A stretch of 8,063 bases of DNA from Rhodoferax sp. UBA5149 (GTDB taxonomy: Bacteria > Pseudomonadota > Gammaproteobacteria > Burkholderiales > Burkholderiaceae_C): positions 1,855 to 9,917 of the forward strand of contig NZ_DHXT01000086.1 of assembly GCF_002413825.1 (NCBI RefSeq). The letters are read 5' to 3'. The position numbers and the translations under genes were made by a program. Shown piece after piece: positions 6,636 to 8,063 of this stretch. Each line of letters opens with the position of its first letter. Position 1 is the stretch's first letter. The notes under the pieces are model-generated. The model searched no databases, was not told the DNA's origin, and worked only from the letters and a program-made list of their open reading frames with translations.

Positions 6636-6835
6636 TTTGTGGCTGTTTTCGTCCGAGTTTGCTCATTGAGTGACTAATGCCGAGTGCCCGCTAGAGACTG
6701 ATTGCCGCCGGTCACGGCAGTCAGCTTACGGGTTGCCCAATTCATTGCCCGTCACAAGTCGTTCGTGGCGGACTTCAACGTGCCCGAAGCCGACGATGAT
6801 TTTCTCGAAATGCCTGCCCGACACCTGACATTGAA
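6636..6835. other. Intergenic stretch with nothing recognisable
   Basis: Between the codA stem-loop and the candidate insertion-sequence end I see no gene I can name. A plus-strand frame starting at a TTG (6702) stays open to 6926 (for example FIARHKSFVADFNVPEADDD), but it has no convincing ribosome binding site. It runs through the insertion-sequence end into the transposase antisense, so as a whole it is not a gene. The part before 6836 could be a fragment of a gene interrupted by the element. Confidence 0.4.
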
Positions 6836-7265
6836 GGTTCTGTCGCGTTGCCGACTAACGAACGTGTTTCTGGTGGGAGCGAAGTCGGCTCCTCAGACTG
6901 GACTGATTTGTCCTGCCAAAGCATAAAACTGGTCGGCAAACGACATCTCGGAGCAGCTCTGCATCATGAACTGACCTTTTCGAATCATGTGCATCAATTC
7001 AATGCCGGCCAAGACGCACTTCGCTGATTGAAAGGACTTGAAATTGAGCATCGGCTTGGTAACGCGTTTGACTGCACGATGATCTTTCTCGACGATGTTG
7101 TTGAGATACTTCACTTGTCCATCGAACAATGATTGGGAATTCGCTGCTGACATTGATCTCATCCACGGTCGCCTTTTTGGCGCCGCTCTTGTCCATGGTG
7201 ATCCGAGCAACAACGCCGCGTTGCTGCTCTTGGTCGGTGCGCTGGGCTTTGAGGGCCACCAAGTG
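6836..7265 (-). mobile_element. IS6-family insertion sequence remnant
   Basis: The element retains the 3' part of an IS6-type transposase on the minus strand. About 57 bp beyond the transposase stop is GGTTCTGTCGCGTTGCCGAC (6836-6855), which looks like an IS6 terminal inverted repeat (family ends commonly begin GG-x-x-CTGT-x-GC). The opposite end and the N-terminal half of the transposase are absent: no recognisable element sequence continues beyond about 7265. The far boundary is therefore approximate and no target-site duplication can be tested. Confidence 0.7.
6893..7262 (-). pseudogene. IS6-family DDE transposase, truncated and frameshifted
   Basis: Two overlapping minus-strand frames carry successive parts of the catalytic domain. 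The first (from about 7213 leftwards) reads RITMDKSGAKKATVDEIN, containing the second Asp of the DDE triad in TMDKSG. The second, after a frameshift at about 7114-7124, reads QVKYLNNIVEKDHRAVKRV with the final catalytic Glu, then TKPMLNFKSF, AGIELMHMIRKGQ and a tail ending FADQFYALAGQISPV. An intact IS6 transposase has about 230-240 residues; roughly the last 120 remain. The N-terminal helix-turn-helix and the first catalytic Asp are missing, so it cannot transpose by itself. The segment upstream of RITMDKSG (KAQRTDQEQQRGVVA) matches poorly and may already be foreign or decayed. Confidence 0.8.
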
Positions 7266-7364
7266 GGTCAGGATGTCATCGGTACGGGTGGCCCTGTCGC
7301 TGCTGACTGAGGGCCAACACCAGCAGCAAAACGAGGGCGCATCTGTAAACTGAGACTACCAATC

Positions 7365-7385
7365 AAAACCCCGCCGAAGCGGGGT
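7365..7385 (-). terminator. Rho-independent terminator of the PEP-CTERM gene
   Basis: On the minus strand the sequence reads ACCCCGC-TTCG-GCGGGGT followed by TTTGATT. This is a perfect 7-bp GC-rich stem (7379-7385 with 7368-7374) with a stable TTCG tetraloop and a short T tail. It begins 25 nt after the stop of the minus-strand PEP-CTERM gene and separates it from the insertion-sequence remnant. Confidence 0.85.
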
Positions 7386-7410
7386 CTGTCATGCACGATG
7401 TTGTGAATAC

Positions 7411-8061
7411 TTAGACTTGCTTCCTGCGTTGGCTGAATCCGAGTCCAACGAGTCCCAGCGCCAAAAGGGCGAGGGATGCCGGTTCGGGTACCGTTTGGGG
7501 CAGCGCCACTGCGAAGTCGCGGGTACTTGTTATGGAGGCGCCGATGTCGTTGCCCCCAATGCCCGTCCAGGTTTCCGTGTACTGCCAATTTCCTACGTCT
7601 TCAAGCCAGAACCCTCCGATGTCGCTCCATACCTCTGCAATTGTGAGGGTCGGGTCGCTCCATGTGTTCGTGTAGTTAAACGCAGAATACGCAATATTCG
7701 GACCGTTACCGAGGAAGGCCCAGTTAAACGCGTAGGTATAGGTCGAGGCCGTGTCCACGTTGACCGAACTTCCCGCCCCAGCGTTTGAAGCCGGATCATA
7801 GAAGTGGCTAACGCCGTCCCACACGGTCGGGTTGATAAAGATGACACTCTGGCTCAGGAGTGCGTTGGAGTCCGGGATTATTTGAGGACTACCGTTTACG
7901 GTTACCGTCAGCGACCCATTTCCGTTATCAACGGCGTTCGTACCTACGATCGGCGCGTCGTGCCAACTCAATGTATATGCTTGGGCTGCGCCACTTGCTA
8001 AAGCCAGAATTGAACCGGCCAGGACCAGGGATGCTAATAGTGGTTCTTCATCGATTTCACT
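7411..8061 (-). CDS. PEP-CTERM sorting-domain exported protein, start unresolved
   Basis: A small secreted protein of unknown function. The frame is open from the right edge; 216 residues are visible. Residues 8-28 form a signal peptide (LLASLVLAGSILALASGAAQ plus A, cleavage expected after AQA). The middle is rich in Gly, Asn, Ser, Thr and Trp (for example TYTYAFNWAFLGNG) with no domain I recognise. The C-terminus is a textbook PEP-CTERM signal: VPEP at 191-194, hydrophobic ASLALLALGLVGLGF, then SQRRKQV. The exosortase system removes such tails during export, usually in exopolysaccharide-producing Gram-negatives. No ATG, GTG or TTG precedes the signal peptide in frame; the first in-frame TTG (7971) lies after it and would give an unexportable protein. 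An out-of-frame ATG at 8051 begins M-K-N-H-Y-stop, so a one-base loss in the leader is likely unless the start lies beyond the window. A terminator follows the gene. Confidence 0.8.
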   Translation of the reverse strand, partial: SEIDEEPLLASLVLAGSILALASGAAQAYTLSWHDAPIVGTNAVDNGNGSLTVTVNGSPQIIPDSNALLSQSVIFINPTVWDGVSHFYDPASNAGAGSSVNVDTASTYTYAFNWAFLGNGPNIAYSAFNYTNTWSDPTLTIAEVWSDIGGFWLEDVGNWQYTETWTGIGGNDIGASITSTRDFAVALPQTVPEPASLALLALGLVGLGFSQRRKQV

Positions 8062-8063
8062 GT

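Noticed and set aside
7129..7353. Plus-strand open frames across 7095-7353 opposite the transposase remnant
   Set aside because: No recognisable domain or ribosome binding site; they are antisense to the IS6 transposase fragment.
7417..7788. Plus-strand open frame opposite the PEP-CTERM gene
   Set aside because: The minus strand carries the clear signal peptide, PEP-CTERM tail and terminator; the plus frame has no motifs.
1..8063. CRISPR array, tRNA, rRNA, phage or toxin-antitoxin module
   Set aside because: I read both strands and found no regularly spaced repeats, cloverleaf-like segments, conserved rRNA stretches or small paired genes of those types.

Overview
The window (about 8.06 kb, GC-rich coding regions) looks like the chromosome of a betaproteobacterium, most likely of the Comamonadaceae (Rhodoferax/Polaromonas/Acidovorax type). 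This rests on three things: protein styles typical of Burkholderiales, a PEP-CTERM exported protein, and an intergenic element at about 5237-5291 that resembles a repeat I associate with Comamonadaceae genomes. The genus is inference; no rRNA or other marker is present.

The left part (2-4860, plus strand) holds a nucleobase/hydantoin catabolism block. It contains a 5'-truncated dihydropyrimidinase/hydantoinase, a perfect 22-bp inverted repeat, and an M20-type N-carbamoyl-amino-acid hydrolase/beta-ureidopropionase. These are followed by a DUF917 (S-methyl-thiohydantoin desulfurase-like) protein and, only 13 nt after its stop, a PAS-GGDEF diguanylate cyclase. The first two enzymes are successive ring-opening and decarbamoylation steps. 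The cytosine deaminase at 5313-6599 would feed cytosine into the same reductive uracil route. The DUF917 protein suggests that a (thio)hydantoin-like compound may also be handled. Its tight linkage to a diguanylate cyclase is the most unusual arrangement here.

Between the cyclase and codA (4861-5312) lies decayed DNA: the C-terminal half of an EamA/DMT-family transporter on the minus strand, broken by a frameshift, followed by the intergenic repeat that ends in a T-rich hairpin just upstream of codA.

Right of codA (6600-8063) the character changes. There is a nested stem-loop over the codA stop, about 200 bp with nothing recognisable, then a degraded, frameshifted and 5'-truncated IS6-family transposase with one candidate terminal repeat (minus strand). 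Last come a clear rho-independent terminator and a minus-strand PEP-CTERM protein whose signal-peptide frame has no ATG inside the window. An out-of-frame ATG there suggests either a one-base frameshift in the leader or a start beyond the edge.

I see no tRNA, rRNA, CRISPR array or phage module. I do not see a wholly new system; the DUF917-diguanylate cyclase pair within a pyrimidine/hydantoin cluster is the best candidate for something undescribed.
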